From an uncultured Aquimarina sp. (GTDB taxonomy: Bacteria > Bacteroidota > Bacteroidia > Flavobacteriales > Flavobacteriaceae), in the NCBI GenBank assembly GCA_947500545.1, contig CANMSO010000014.1, positions 1-62,730 on the forward strand: DNA of 62,730 nt. The letters are read 5' to 3'. Positions within the stretch are counted from its first letter, which is position 1, and each line of letters opens with the position of its first letter. This document shows, piece by piece, positions 1-8,090 of this stretch. The translations under genes and the position numbers were made by a program. A model generated the notes under the pieces. It saw only the letters and a list, made by a program, of their open reading frames with translations, had not been told where the DNA came from and made no database searches.

Positions 1-378
1 ACAACCCTTTTTTGTTCTGACAAGAACTTTTATCAAAAGTTTTTTAAACAAATATCATAATCTAAAAATCAAAGAACACTAACAAAACAATATCCCGTTT
101 TGCGGGTGCAAACATATAACCATTTTATAAATCAACAATGACTTTTTTACAAAATTTTTGGCAGAGTTCAGAACACTCTGATTTTAAAAAAGATAGAAAA
201 CGAAGATAATAAATTTAATTCAAATTGAGGATGAAAATTTTCAACAAATTTATACTGCTGACAATCAACAAATCGATTTGAATGATCAAACCAAACCAAA
301 AATAACGATATCTAGTATTTTGATTTTTTATAGAAACATAAAAACTCAACTCATCATTATCAATAATTGCGACTCTAA
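1..378. other. AT-rich left-edge intergenic region
   Basis: No convincing gene lies here. The stretch holds a minus-strand promoter-like pair of boxes at 109-139 and, just downstream of it on that strand, a small CCCG/CGGG hairpin at about 94-105. Both point to a transcript that leaves the window on the left. The rest is AT-rich without clear structure. A 22-codon reading frame beginning at 139 has no recognisable features and I do not call it. Confidence 0.6.
109..139 (-). promoter_or_regulatory. Bacteroidetes-type promoter, reading off the left edge
   Basis: On the minus strand there is ATTG at 139-136, then 19 bases, then TATGTTTG at 116-109. This fits the Bacteroidetes pattern of a TTG-type -33 box and a TAnnTTTG -7 box. 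The transcript would start near 102-106 and run left, with a CCCG/CGGG hairpin in its leader. The gene it serves lies outside the window. Confidence 0.6.
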
Positions 379-1095
379 TTAGTTTTTAACGGCCGTATTT
401 TTTGTAGTATCGGACCATTTGTTCCTTAAATCATAGAAACTAAAGTCTAAAGCGGTCTTTTGTTCTTCAAGAATATTTGATTGAAAACTACGCTGTAATA
501 TGTCCTCGATCCAATAATCTTCTTCTATATTTATTGGATCATATTCTTTTTTTAATGAGATTTTGAAAATCTTGGCAGTATTATTATACCAAAATGCTCT
601 CCACCCACTCCTATATTCTTTAACAAGTTCAAACATTGTTATACCCGTCTGTCTGTGAATCAACTTCACTAATATTTGCCCTTCTGTTCGGGTAAGTTTT
701 TTTAATTCTGCTGTGAATTCTTCTTCTAGATACTTCTGGAGTCTTTTTATATATTTCTTTTTAGACCTTTTCTTACCAATCCCTTCTAACCTTTCATTTA
801 AAGTACTTAATCTCTCGGAAGCCAGTTTTGCATATGGATATACTTTACGTGTTTTTCGTCGCAGTATAAGGTATTTTCTTCGAGCAAGTTTATCATTAAA
901 TTTTAGCCTTCCGAGTATAACCACTTCATCAAGATCAATCGCCTCATGAGGAATAGTATCCCCTTCTACTATATAATATTGAACATATCCTGTAGTATCT
1001 ACTTTAGAAGTATCAATAACTTTTTGTTTTCCCTTCTGTCCATAAATCAGGGAGTTTGATATGATCAATACTATATAAGGCAAATATTTATACAT
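379..1095 (-). CDS. DUF4294 domain-containing secreted protein
   Basis: This 238-residue protein opens with a hydrophobic stretch ending in a likely signal-peptidase site (residues 1-19, ...SNSLIYGQ), so it is probably exported. The central part is rich in Lys and Arg. Phrases such as DLDEVVILGRL and RRKTRKVYPYAK match what I know of DUF4294, a family largely confined to Flavobacteriia and of unknown function. The acidic C-terminus holds a YDPINIEEDYWIEDIL stretch. It stands alone, divergent from the M42 peptidase gene with about 120 bases between the starts. No catalytic motif is visible, and I do not propose an activity. Confidence 0.8.
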   Translation of the reverse strand: MYKYLPYIVLIISNSLIYGQKGKQKVIDTSKVDTTGYVQYYIVEGDTIPHEAIDLDEVVILGRLKFNDKLARRKYLILRRKTRKVYPYAKLASERLSTLNERLEGIGKKRSKKKYIKRLQKYLEEEFTAELKKLTRTEGQILVKLIHRQTGITMFELVKEYRSGWRAFWYNNTAKIFKISLKKEYDPINIEEDYWIEDILQRSFQSNILEEQKTALDFSFYDLRNKWSDTTKNTAVKN

Positions 1096-1214
1096 AATAG
1101 ATTATGAGGTCTTTTAAATTTACTTCAAAATTAATAATTAACAGATTCTAAACCGTGAAATCTATGTGAATATTGTTAATTTCGTAAAAAAATAAAAACA
1201 CATTCCTAAATACT

Positions 1215-2306
1215 ATGGCTAAAAAGAGCATACTAAACAAAAAATCAATAACATTTCTTGAAAAATATTTAAATAATCCAGCTCCAACAGGATATGAATG
1301 GGAAGGGCAAAAAATATGGATGGATTATCTAAAACCATATGTAGACGAATTTATAACGGATACTTATGGAACGGCAGTAGGTGTTATTAACCCCAAGGCC
1401 AAATATAAAGTTGTTATTGAAGGGCATGCAGATGAAATATCTTGGTATGTGAATTACATTACAGACAACGGTCTTATATATGTCATTAGAAACGGGGGTA
1501 GTGATCACCAGATAGCAACTTCTAAGCGTGTAAATATCCATACAAAAAAAGGTATTGTACAAGGTGTTTTTGGGTGGCCAGCAATACATACCAGAAAAGC
1601 TGGAAAGGAAGAAGCCCCTAAACTTGATAATATTTGTATCGATGTTGGATGTACCACAAAAGAAGAAGTTCTAAAGCTTGGTGTACATGTAGGTTGTGTA
1701 ATCACTTACCCTGATGAATTTTTTATTTTAAATAAGGACAAATTTGTTTGTCGAGCATTGGATAATCGTATGGGAGGTTTTATGATAGCTGAAGTGGCTC
1801 GTTTACTTAAAGAAAACAAAAAGAAACTTCCGTTTGGTTTATACATTACGAATTCTGTACAGGAAGAAATCGGTCTTAGAGGTGCAGAAATGATAACTCA
1901 TACTATCAAACCTGATGTTGCCATCGTTACCGATGTTTGTCATGATACCACTACCCCTATGATCGAAAAGAAAACTCAAGGCGAGACCAAAATTGGAGAT
2001 GGCCCAGTGATCTCTTATGCCCCAGCAGTTCAAAACAGATTAAGAGAACTACTTATTGATACTGCTGAAGATAAGAAAATACCTTTTCAACGTATGGCAT
2101 CTAGCAGAATGACAGGTACCGATACTGATGCATTTGCGTATAGTAATGGAGGTGTTGCCTCTGCCCTAATCTCATTACCTCTTCGTTATATGCATACGAC
2201 GGTAGAAATGGTGCATAGAGACGACGTAGAAAACGTGATAAAGTTAATCTATGAGAGCTTACTGAATATAAAATCGGGAGAGACTTTTAGTTATTTTAAA
2301 AAATAG
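1215..2306 (+). CDS. M42 family metallopeptidase (glutamyl aminopeptidase-like)
   Basis: This 363-residue cytoplasmic protein has the usual length and layout of M42 aminopeptidases, which are two-zinc enzymes forming large tetrahedral shells that trim peptides. The expected ligands are visible in order: His in EGHADEIS, Asp in CRALDNRMGG, the catalytic Glu pair in NSVQEEIGLRG, Asp in VTDVCHD, and the late His in RYMHTTVEMVH. There is no signal peptide. The gene is followed by a strong hairpin terminator at 2331-2360, so it is probably a single-gene unit. An older name for the family is cellulase M or endoglucanase, but peptidase activity is the established one. The exact substrate preference cannot be read from the sequence. 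Confidence 0.92.
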   Translation: MAKKSILNKKSITFLEKYLNNPAPTGYEWEGQKIWMDYLKPYVDEFITDTYGTAVGVINPKAKYKVVIEGHADEISWYVNYITDNGLIYVIRNGGSDHQIATSKRVNIHTKKGIVQGVFGWPAIHTRKAGKEEAPKLDNICIDVGCTTKEEVLKLGVHVGCVITYPDEFFILNKDKFVCRALDNRMGGFMIAEVARLLKENKKKLPFGLYITNSVQEEIGLRGAEMITHTIKPDVAIVTDVCHDTTTPMIEKKTQGETKIGDGPVISYAPAVQNRLRELLIDTAEDKKIPFQRMASSRMTGTDTDAFAYSNGGVASALISLPLRYMHTTVEMVHRDDVENVIKLIYESLLNIKSGETFSYFKK

Positions 2307-2330
2307 AACCATTTGTATTTTTATAATCTT

Positions 2331-2362
2331 AATCCTGCTCACTTGAGCAGGATTTTTTATTT
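2331..2362 (+). terminator. Rho-independent terminator after the M42 peptidase
   Basis: A perfect 10-base-pair stem (AATCCTGCTC pairing with GAGCAGGATT) encloses an ACTT loop and is followed by a T-rich run. The hairpin ends only about 15 bases before the NUDIX start codon, so it separates the two genes and leaves little room for a promoter between them. Confidence 0.9.
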
Positions 2363-2369
2363 TTAAACT

Positions 2370-2921
2370 ATGGCAGACGAATTAATAGATATCTTAGATA
2401 AAGCTGGAACACCTACAGGTGAAATTAGGCTTAAATCTGAAGCCCATAAATTAGGGCTTTACCATGCTAGTGTACATATCTGGTTTTTCACACTAGATGG
2501 AAAGATTCTATTTCAGAAGCGAGCAGAAGACAAAGATACTTTTCCAGGTTTATGGGATATTTCTGTAGCTGGCCATATTGGTACAGGAGAGTCTCCTGAA
2601 AATTCTGCAATTCGGGAAATTAAAGAAGAAATAGGCCTTGCGATATCAAAAGATGATTTAGAGTTTATTGGAATACGTTTAGGAGAAAAAAAGCCCAAAC
2701 CAGAATTATTTGACAACGAGTTTCATTATGTCTACCTATCACAATTAAGAGTTCCCATTACTTCACTTATACTTCAAGAAGAGGAAGTTTCAGATATTTA
2801 TTTAATCGAAATTGATACCCTAAATAGTATTCTCAAAAATCCAATACACAGTAAAGAATATGTCCCTCATGATGACACTTATTACGATTTTATTCTTAAA
2901 GAAATTAAAAATCGATTATAA
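2370..2921 (+). CDS. NUDIX hydrolase (IPP isomerase / YfcD-like)
   Basis: This 183-residue protein has a full NUDIX box at about residues 70-92: G-x5-E-x7-REIKEEIGL, starting GHIGTGESPE. The N-terminal ELIDILDKAGTPTGE and the following HIWFF segment resemble the YfcD and isopentenyl-diphosphate isomerase-like branch of NUDIX proteins. Members hydrolyse a nucleoside or other diphosphate linkage with Mg bound by the box glutamates. True isomerase activity is not indicated, and the substrate is unknown. The start codon lies just after the terminator of the peptidase gene, so expression probably depends on read-through or on a promoter overlapping the end of the peptidase gene. Confidence 0.85.
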   Translation: MADELIDILDKAGTPTGEIRLKSEAHKLGLYHASVHIWFFTLDGKILFQKRAEDKDTFPGLWDISVAGHIGTGESPENSAIREIKEEIGLAISKDDLEFIGIRLGEKKPKPELFDNEFHYVYLSQLRVPITSLILQEEEVSDIYLIEIDTLNSILKNPIHSKEYVPHDDTYYDFILKEIKNRL

Positions 2922-2977
2922 TAATACTTCTATTAGGACTAACTATTACAACTTCTAACCTTATTAACTAATTATAG

Positions 2978-2985
2978 TAATTTTG
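2978..2985 (+). promoter_or_regulatory. -7 box candidate for dps
   Basis: TAATTTTG matches the Bacteroidetes TAnnTTTG -7 element and lies about 33 bases before the Dps start. I do not see a clear TTG at the matching upstream distance, so this is a partial promoter call. Confidence 0.45.
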
Positions 2986-3017
2986 TATTGAAAATCAATA
3001 ATCAATAATCAAAAACT

Positions 3018-3470
3018 ATGACATATTCAAATAAAGAAACGATAGCTAATCTAAATGTACTGTTGGCCGACTATCACATGTATTATCAAAAACTTAGAAA
3101 TTTCCATTGGAACATAACCGGACCTCATTTTTTTGAGTTACATCTAAAATTTGAAGAATTATATGAGGATGCTAAACTAAAAATTGACGAAATTGCAGAA
3201 AGAATACTAACTCTTAGAGCAAAACCTTTTAGCAATTATAGTTCATATCTAAACCATTCTAATATTAAAGAATCCGAAACTAATCTTGTAGACCATGAAA
3301 TGGTTTCTGCAATTTTAGAAGATCATGAAACTCTTTTGGATCAGTTAAAAAAAGTAACTGAAAAAGCAGAAGATGCTAAAGATGATGGAACTCTTGACAT
3401 AACAGGAACATATATTGGAGAACTTGAAAAAACAAGTTGGATGCTTAATGCCTGGAATCACAGAAATTAA
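3018..3470 (+). CDS. Dps-family ferritin-like DNA-protection protein
   Basis: The product is 150 residues, the usual Dps size. It carries the family's helix signature with HWNITGPHFFELH at about residues 35-47, followed by FEELYEDAKLKIDEIAERI. These supply the His, Asp and Glu ligands of the inter-subunit ferroxidase site. Dps dodecamers oxidise and store iron with peroxide, and some bind DNA. The protein ends in a SWMLNAW motif common to Bacteroidetes members. There is no long Lys-rich N-terminal tail, so DNA binding is less certain than iron storage. The 3' end overlaps the following lipoprotein gene by 23 bases. Confidence 0.92.
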   Translation: MTYSNKETIANLNVLLADYHMYYQKLRNFHWNITGPHFFELHLKFEELYEDAKLKIDEIAERILTLRAKPFSNYSSYLNHSNIKESETNLVDHEMVSAILEDHETLLDQLKKVTEKAEDAKDDGTLDITGTYIGELEKTSWMLNAWNHRN

Positions 3471-4320
3471 GGTATTAAGATTACCTTTCTTCCTTTTTTT
3501 GATAACTATAACTGTTAGTTGTCAAAAGAAGGAAGCAAATAATTTTGTTAAAATTCATTCCCTTCCAAATGCTGTTCATGAAATATCGGGTATTGTTACT
3601 TTAGACAACATATTATATGCTATAAATGATTCTGGTAACGATAACACCTTATTCTCTATAAATAAAGAAGGTAAAATTGTAGCTAAAATTAAAATCAAAG
3701 GAGCCAAAAATGTTGATTGGGAGGATTTAGCATATGACAAAGAGAATAATATCTACATAGGTGATTTCGGAAATAACAACAACAAAAGAAAGAACTTAAA
3801 AATCTATAAAGTTTCTGGAATTTTATCAGATAATATTTCTGTTTCTAAAATAGAATTCACCTTAGAAGATCAAGAAAAATTTCCTCCTAAAAAAAAGAAC
3901 TTCAATTTTGACATTGAAGCTTTTATCCATTTAAACGGAAGTTTATACTTATTTACCAAAGATCGGAGTTCTAAATTCACGGGCACTGTTAAGCTATACA
4001 AATTACCCGCGCTTGCCGGAAAATACTCTGCTCAATTAGTTGGATCATACGATACTTGCAATGACTCTGATGATTGTTTTATTACCGGAGCAACAATAAA
4101 TCAAAGCAGTGACAAAATAGTTTTATTGACCTACAATAAACTATTTGTACTTTCAAATTTCACAGAAGACAACTTATTTAATGGAAATATCGAAAAAATA
4201 AAATTGAATCATTATTCTCAAAAAGAAGGCATCTGTTTCAAAAATGACTCTACACTTTTTATTACAGATGAGAAAATGAAACATAAAAAAGCTACCCTTT
4301 ACGAATATAAATTTGACTAG
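3448..4320 (+). CDS. Predicted lipoprotein, beta-propeller-like
   Basis: I chose the ATG at 3448 because it puts a proper lipoprotein signal at the start: a short basic segment, a hydrophobic core (LPFFLFLITITVS) and Cys at about residue 25. A more upstream ATG at 3415 would add 11 residues before this signal. The mature part of the 290-residue protein has repeated short strands, including HEISGIVTLDN, VDWEDLAYDKENN and YIGDFGNN. These resemble SdiA-regulated or phytase-like propeller proteins, but I cannot name a function. It overlaps dps by 23 bases and is probably translated from the same mRNA. It converges on the large phosphoesterase gene with a 9-base gap. Confidence 0.7.
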   Translation: MPGITEIKVLRLPFFLFLITITVSCQKKEANNFVKIHSLPNAVHEISGIVTLDNILYAINDSGNDNTLFSINKEGKIVAKIKIKGAKNVDWEDLAYDKENNIYIGDFGNNNNKRKNLKIYKVSGILSDNISVSKIEFTLEDQEKFPPKKKNFNFDIEAFIHLNGSLYLFTKDRSSKFTGTVKLYKLPALAGKYSAQLVGSYDTCNDSDDCFITGATINQSSDKIVLLTYNKLFVLSNFTEDNLFNGNIEKIKLNHYSQKEGICFKNDSTLFITDEKMKHKKATLYEYKFD

Positions 4321-4329
4321 TGGGTTTTG

Positions 4330-7300
4330 TTAAAAACTTAACCCAAAACCAAACGTAAATCGCAATCCGTCATCACTATTGAATAGCCCTAATTGTCCTC
4401 CAATAGTATCTACCGCATTGATCCAAAGCCCTCCTCCTATAGAGTCGTGCCAAGTATCTGAATCCTCATCATCATACCACACTCTACCAATATCATATCC
4501 TGCGAAGGTTCCTATTTGCAATGGTAACAAACCAGTTTTAAACTTATTAAAGCTATATCTCAAATCCCCGCTAAATGCTAGAGCACTTTCTCCTGTAAAA
4601 CGTTCTTCTCTATACCCTCTTAATCCATTAAACCCTCCTAGAGTTGCTCCTTGATAAAACTCGAAACCATCTCCAATATTAACTTGTGCAATAACATCTG
4701 TTTTTAGCACTAGTTTCCTATTTCTGGTTATCGCATTATAAAAACCAAGTTTAGGAATAACATAACCATACGTTCTATCACTATCTTCTACATTCATTCT
4801 TGCACCGGTTTGAAGGCTAAATAACATCCCTCTTGTTGGATTTATAGTATTATCATAACTCTCGAACTTATAATGCACATCTACGTTTGCAAAAAACTTC
4901 CTCTCAAAAAAATCTGGATCTAGGATTAAAAAATTAAATTCTGAAGTTATTACTCTATCTGGCGTATCATCCACTTCGATTCCTTCATAATTAGCTTTAA
5001 TCGAAAACTCTGAACCATAATTACCTTTTCTAGAGACTCCAATACCTGCGGCCCATGTACCAATCTTAACTCTATTATAGTCAAAACCTAAATCATCATC
5101 ATTGTTTATCGTACTATTACCAAATCCAAAAAAGTTTTGAGCAAAATTTTCGCTTGTATACAAACCGCTAAGTACGATATTCCAATTTCCAAGTGCATTC
5201 ATAAATTCTCCAGAATACGATACATCATATCCTTCTGTCTGAAAATAATATGCCGCTCTCAACCTATGCTTACTATGATATGGATTGTTCTTGAATCCTC
5301 TTACCGTATAGGTATTAGTCATATTAATATTAAGTCCGTCATCAGGATTAAAACCAATAAATGGTGCTATAACATTAGTTTTATCCTTGGTTTTTTTATA
5401 ATCATATAAATTGTAATTGTAAATATCTGTAAGCACAACCTTTGCCCCATTCTTCTTCTTTATCGTATTGGGTTTTGATCTATGGTCATATATTTTGATT
5501 TTTCTTCCATTTTCGATAGTATATACATCATTATTTTGTCCCCCCACAATTCTAATCTTGATAGGTTTCTTTCCTTTTCCTTTAACAATAAATTGATCAT
5601 CGTCATCTAACCCATAAATCCAGATTTCTTTGGTTTCTTTGGGATTAAAAGTTCGCTCACTATACGGTTTTTTGACTTGGTTGTCTTTTACCCTTGACAC
5701 TCTTACAATTGTATTATTCTCTTCTCTTACGATTTCAAAGAAATCTTTTTTATCGGTTCCTGTTAAAACAACATGTTGAGTGAGATAGCGATAATATTTT
5801 CTGGCAATGTCTTCTACATTATCTCTTCTTCCTTTAAGGTATTTTTTGATTTTTTCAACAGTTTCATCCTTAAGTTCTTCTGGAAAGTTCTCAAATGCTT
5901 TTTCAATAGATGAATCTGAAAGATTTTCTCTTATGTATTTTGCTTGTTCCACCCAAGTACTCTCACCAGATTTCTCAATCAAAGCTCTATCAAGAGGTAA
6001 CCCTGATTGATTAATCCACCTTACTTTCTTAAGTTTTTCATCATACACCTGAAACTTACGAGACAGCGGAGAAATAAACTTAATAAAATCTAAAACTATT
6101 CCGTCATAATTAGAAAAAACCTGGTCTCTATCTCTGGGAATAGGTCTATACATCTCTCCTTTATCCGTATCAAAACGTGCCCATCTCCATTGATCTGAAT
6201 GACGATCCCAATCCCCAAGAATCATATCAAAAAGGCGAGTTCTAATATAGTGTTCTTCATCTATTTGATATTTTTCATTTTTACGAAGATTACTCAATAG
6301 ATCATCTGTGCTTTCTATATCATCTGGTTTTCCAAAAGAAGCTTCATCTCCATATTCCTTACCAGGTCGTTCTTCAAGAAAATAAAGTTCATCACCAAAG
6401 GTTTCATTATACTTACCCAATGCCGTGTGTTTAGGAACGTAGTACAATTTTGGATTTGCATGGTATACATCAATAGCATCAGCAAGTGTACCAACAGCTA
6501 AAAATGCATAAGGATAACTTGAAGTATAGAAATCAGAAAGCAAATCTTCTGTGGCAGTATCATCAAAACCATCATCTACATAAGTGTACTTAAAAGCTCC
6601 TTTTTGCAAAAACTGAGTAACACTTTTACGCATTGCTCTTAGGCTATACCGTTTACCCAAGCTATCTACAAGACGTAATGATCTGGTAACCTGTCCTCCT
6701 CCTTGTCTTTCTATCCTGAAACCTCCCATTAATGTATCCAAAGTTGCCACAGGAACTTTAATATCTGTTCCATATATATGTCGATAATGATCTCCCCACA
6801 TAAATTCATAGAACTTCGATTTTTTCACTTCATCCTTATCATAAATAGAAGATGAAACTTCATCATTAAAAGATTTAGAAACACCACTAAAATCAAATTC
6901 TTTTTCTTCCTGATGAACTTCAGATTGATACACTAACTCGGGAGTACCATCTTGCCCTCCGTAAAAACGAACATTAGACCCTCCATTTTTAAATACATCC
7001 AAAACAGCGAACCCTTGTCCTGGGTATGAAAACAAACCATCTTTTCCCAAAGCCGCCGAAGAAACTTTAGCACCAGAGCCCGAAACTATTTGCTTCCCCC
7101 CTTCACTATCTATATATTGTAGGGAGTGTTCATGTCCCGACACAAAAATTACTCTTTCAATACCTCTTGTCATTGTAGACAACCTTCTCATTAACCTATT
7201 GTAATGGGTGTTAGATAAATCCTGTGGAGTAACTCCTCCTTGAGAACGCATTAGTGTTGCCAAAGAACCCAAAACAGGTAAAGGAATTTTCTTTTTTGAA

Positions 7301-8034
7301 GGAAATATATGCTTATCAAAACTATATTTTCCCCCATGAGGGCCATTGGTATACATGGGATGATGCATTGCAATAAGAATAGTCTTTTTACTATGCTTTT
7401 TTAATTCTCCTTCTACTTCTAAAAAGAATTTTTCACGGGTTTTAATTTCACAATTATCATTAATTGTTGGGTTTTTATTCCAATTTGCCAAATACCATTG
7501 TGTATCTAAAATTAGCAAATGAACTTGATCACTAACTTCTACACTTTCGATTGGGCATCCTTTTGATGGTAGAAAAGTATCTTTCTTATCCATTCTTTTA
7601 AGAACATATTTCTCTTGCCTTCTTAAACCTTCTACGCCATTATTATACCAATCATGGTTTCCCGGAATAAAAATCACATTTCCTTCAAAATTCTTAACCG
7701 CATCAATTTGAGCATTTATTCTATGTTCAGCAAGAGACCTTTCTTCAGATTCTTTTTTGGGCATCCCTTTTTGATAAATATTGTCGCCTAAAAAAATTAG
7801 ATAATCATTCTTTGATTTTACAGTATCTAATACTTTGCTAAGCAATGACAACCCCTCAGTACTCTTACCTATCTTAGCATAACCTGCATCTCCAACAAGG
7901 TAAAATGTTTTTTCAATTTTACCATTTGGTAATGTTTTTGGAAAATTATCGACTTTATATTTAGGAGAATATGTTGCACATGAACCAATTGTCAAAGCAA
8001 CACAAATAATCAGAATCTTAGTATATTTATTCAT
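4330..8034 (-). CDS. Metallophosphoesterase / CotH-like region / Omp85 barrel fusion lipoprotein
   Basis: The 1234-residue product starts with a lipoprotein signal (Cys at 19). Residues 44-310 form a calcineurin-like phosphoesterase: GDAG at 48, GDN at 83, GNHD at 125, MHHP at 223 and GHEH at 300, with all metal-binding motifs intact. Residues about 430-645 look like an atypical kinase of the CotH/HipA/Fam20 kind. They have a glycine-rich loop (GGGQ, 445), YSLRAMRKS (463), LEERPG (553), GDWDRHSDQW (607) and IPRDRDQVF (632). From about 890 to 1234 there is an Omp85/BamA-like beta barrel ending in a terminal Phe. I infer an outer-membrane protein with enzymatic domains in the periplasm or at the surface. 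The first and last parts are well supported; the kinase-like reading is mine. Asn of the usual CotH loop is replaced by Gln. Confidence 0.8.
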   Translation of the reverse strand: MNKYTKILIICVALTIGSCATYSPKYKVDNFPKTLPNGKIEKTFYLVGDAGYAKIGKSTEGLSLLSKVLDTVKSKNDYLIFLGDNIYQKGMPKKESEERSLAEHRINAQIDAVKNFEGNVIFIPGNHDWYNNGVEGLRRQEKYVLKRMDKKDTFLPSKGCPIESVEVSDQVHLLILDTQWYLANWNKNPTINDNCEIKTREKFFLEVEGELKKHSKKTILIAMHHPMYTNGPHGGKYSFDKHIFPSKKKIPLPVLGSLATLMRSQGGVTPQDLSNTHYNRLMRRLSTMTRGIERVIFVSGHEHSLQYIDSEGGKQIVSGSGAKVSSAALGKDGLFSYPGQGFAVLDVFKNGGSNVRFYGGQDGTPELVYQSEVHQEEKEFDFSGVSKSFNDEVSSSIYDKDEVKKSKFYEFMWGDHYRHIYGTDIKVPVATLDTLMGGFRIERQGGGQVTRSLRLVDSLGKRYSLRAMRKSVTQFLQKGAFKYTYVDDGFDDTATEDLLSDFYTSSYPYAFLAVGTLADAIDVYHANPKLYYVPKHTALGKYNETFGDELYFLEERPGKEYGDEASFGKPDDIESTDDLLSNLRKNEKYQIDEEHYIRTRLFDMILGDWDRHSDQWRWARFDTDKGEMYRPIPRDRDQVFSNYDGIVLDFIKFISPLSRKFQVYDEKLKKVRWINQSGLPLDRALIEKSGESTWVEQAKYIRENLSDSSIEKAFENFPEELKDETVEKIKKYLKGRRDNVEDIARKYYRYLTQHVVLTGTDKKDFFEIVREENNTIVRVSRVKDNQVKKPYSERTFNPKETKEIWIYGLDDDDQFIVKGKGKKPIKIRIVGGQNNDVYTIENGRKIKIYDHRSKPNTIKKKNGAKVVLTDIYNYNLYDYKKTKDKTNVIAPFIGFNPDDGLNINMTNTYTVRGFKNNPYHSKHRLRAAYYFQTEGYDVSYSGEFMNALGNWNIVLSGLYTSENFAQNFFGFGNSTINNDDDLGFDYNRVKIGTWAAGIGVSRKGNYGSEFSIKANYEGIEVDDTPDRVITSEFNFLILDPDFFERKFFANVDVHYKFESYDNTINPTRGMLFSLQTGARMNVEDSDRTYGYVIPKLGFYNAITRNRKLVLKTDVIAQVNIGDGFEFYQGATLGGFNGLRGYREERFTGESALAFSGDLRYSFNKFKTGLLPLQIGTFAGYDIGRVWYDDEDSDTWHDSIGGGLWINAVDTIGGQLGLFNSDDGLRFTFGFGLSF

Positions 8035-8090
8035 TGTTTGAAGTACAATCTCTTTTTTTTAATTATTTTGGTTACCGAAAACTTAAAAGT

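Noticed and set aside
139..207. Short plus-strand frame of 22 codons near the left edge
   Set aside because: It has no similarity I recognise and it lies across a minus-strand promoter.
4330..4344. Terminator between the lipoprotein and phosphoesterase genes
   Set aside because: TGGGTT and AACCCA pair weakly and overlap the coding end of the phosphoesterase gene, so I left it out.
8034..8090. Longer start for the HD-PycTM gene at 8034
   Set aside because: The added 19 residues have no domain and the start would overlap the start codon of the opposite gene. The ATG at 8091 fits better.
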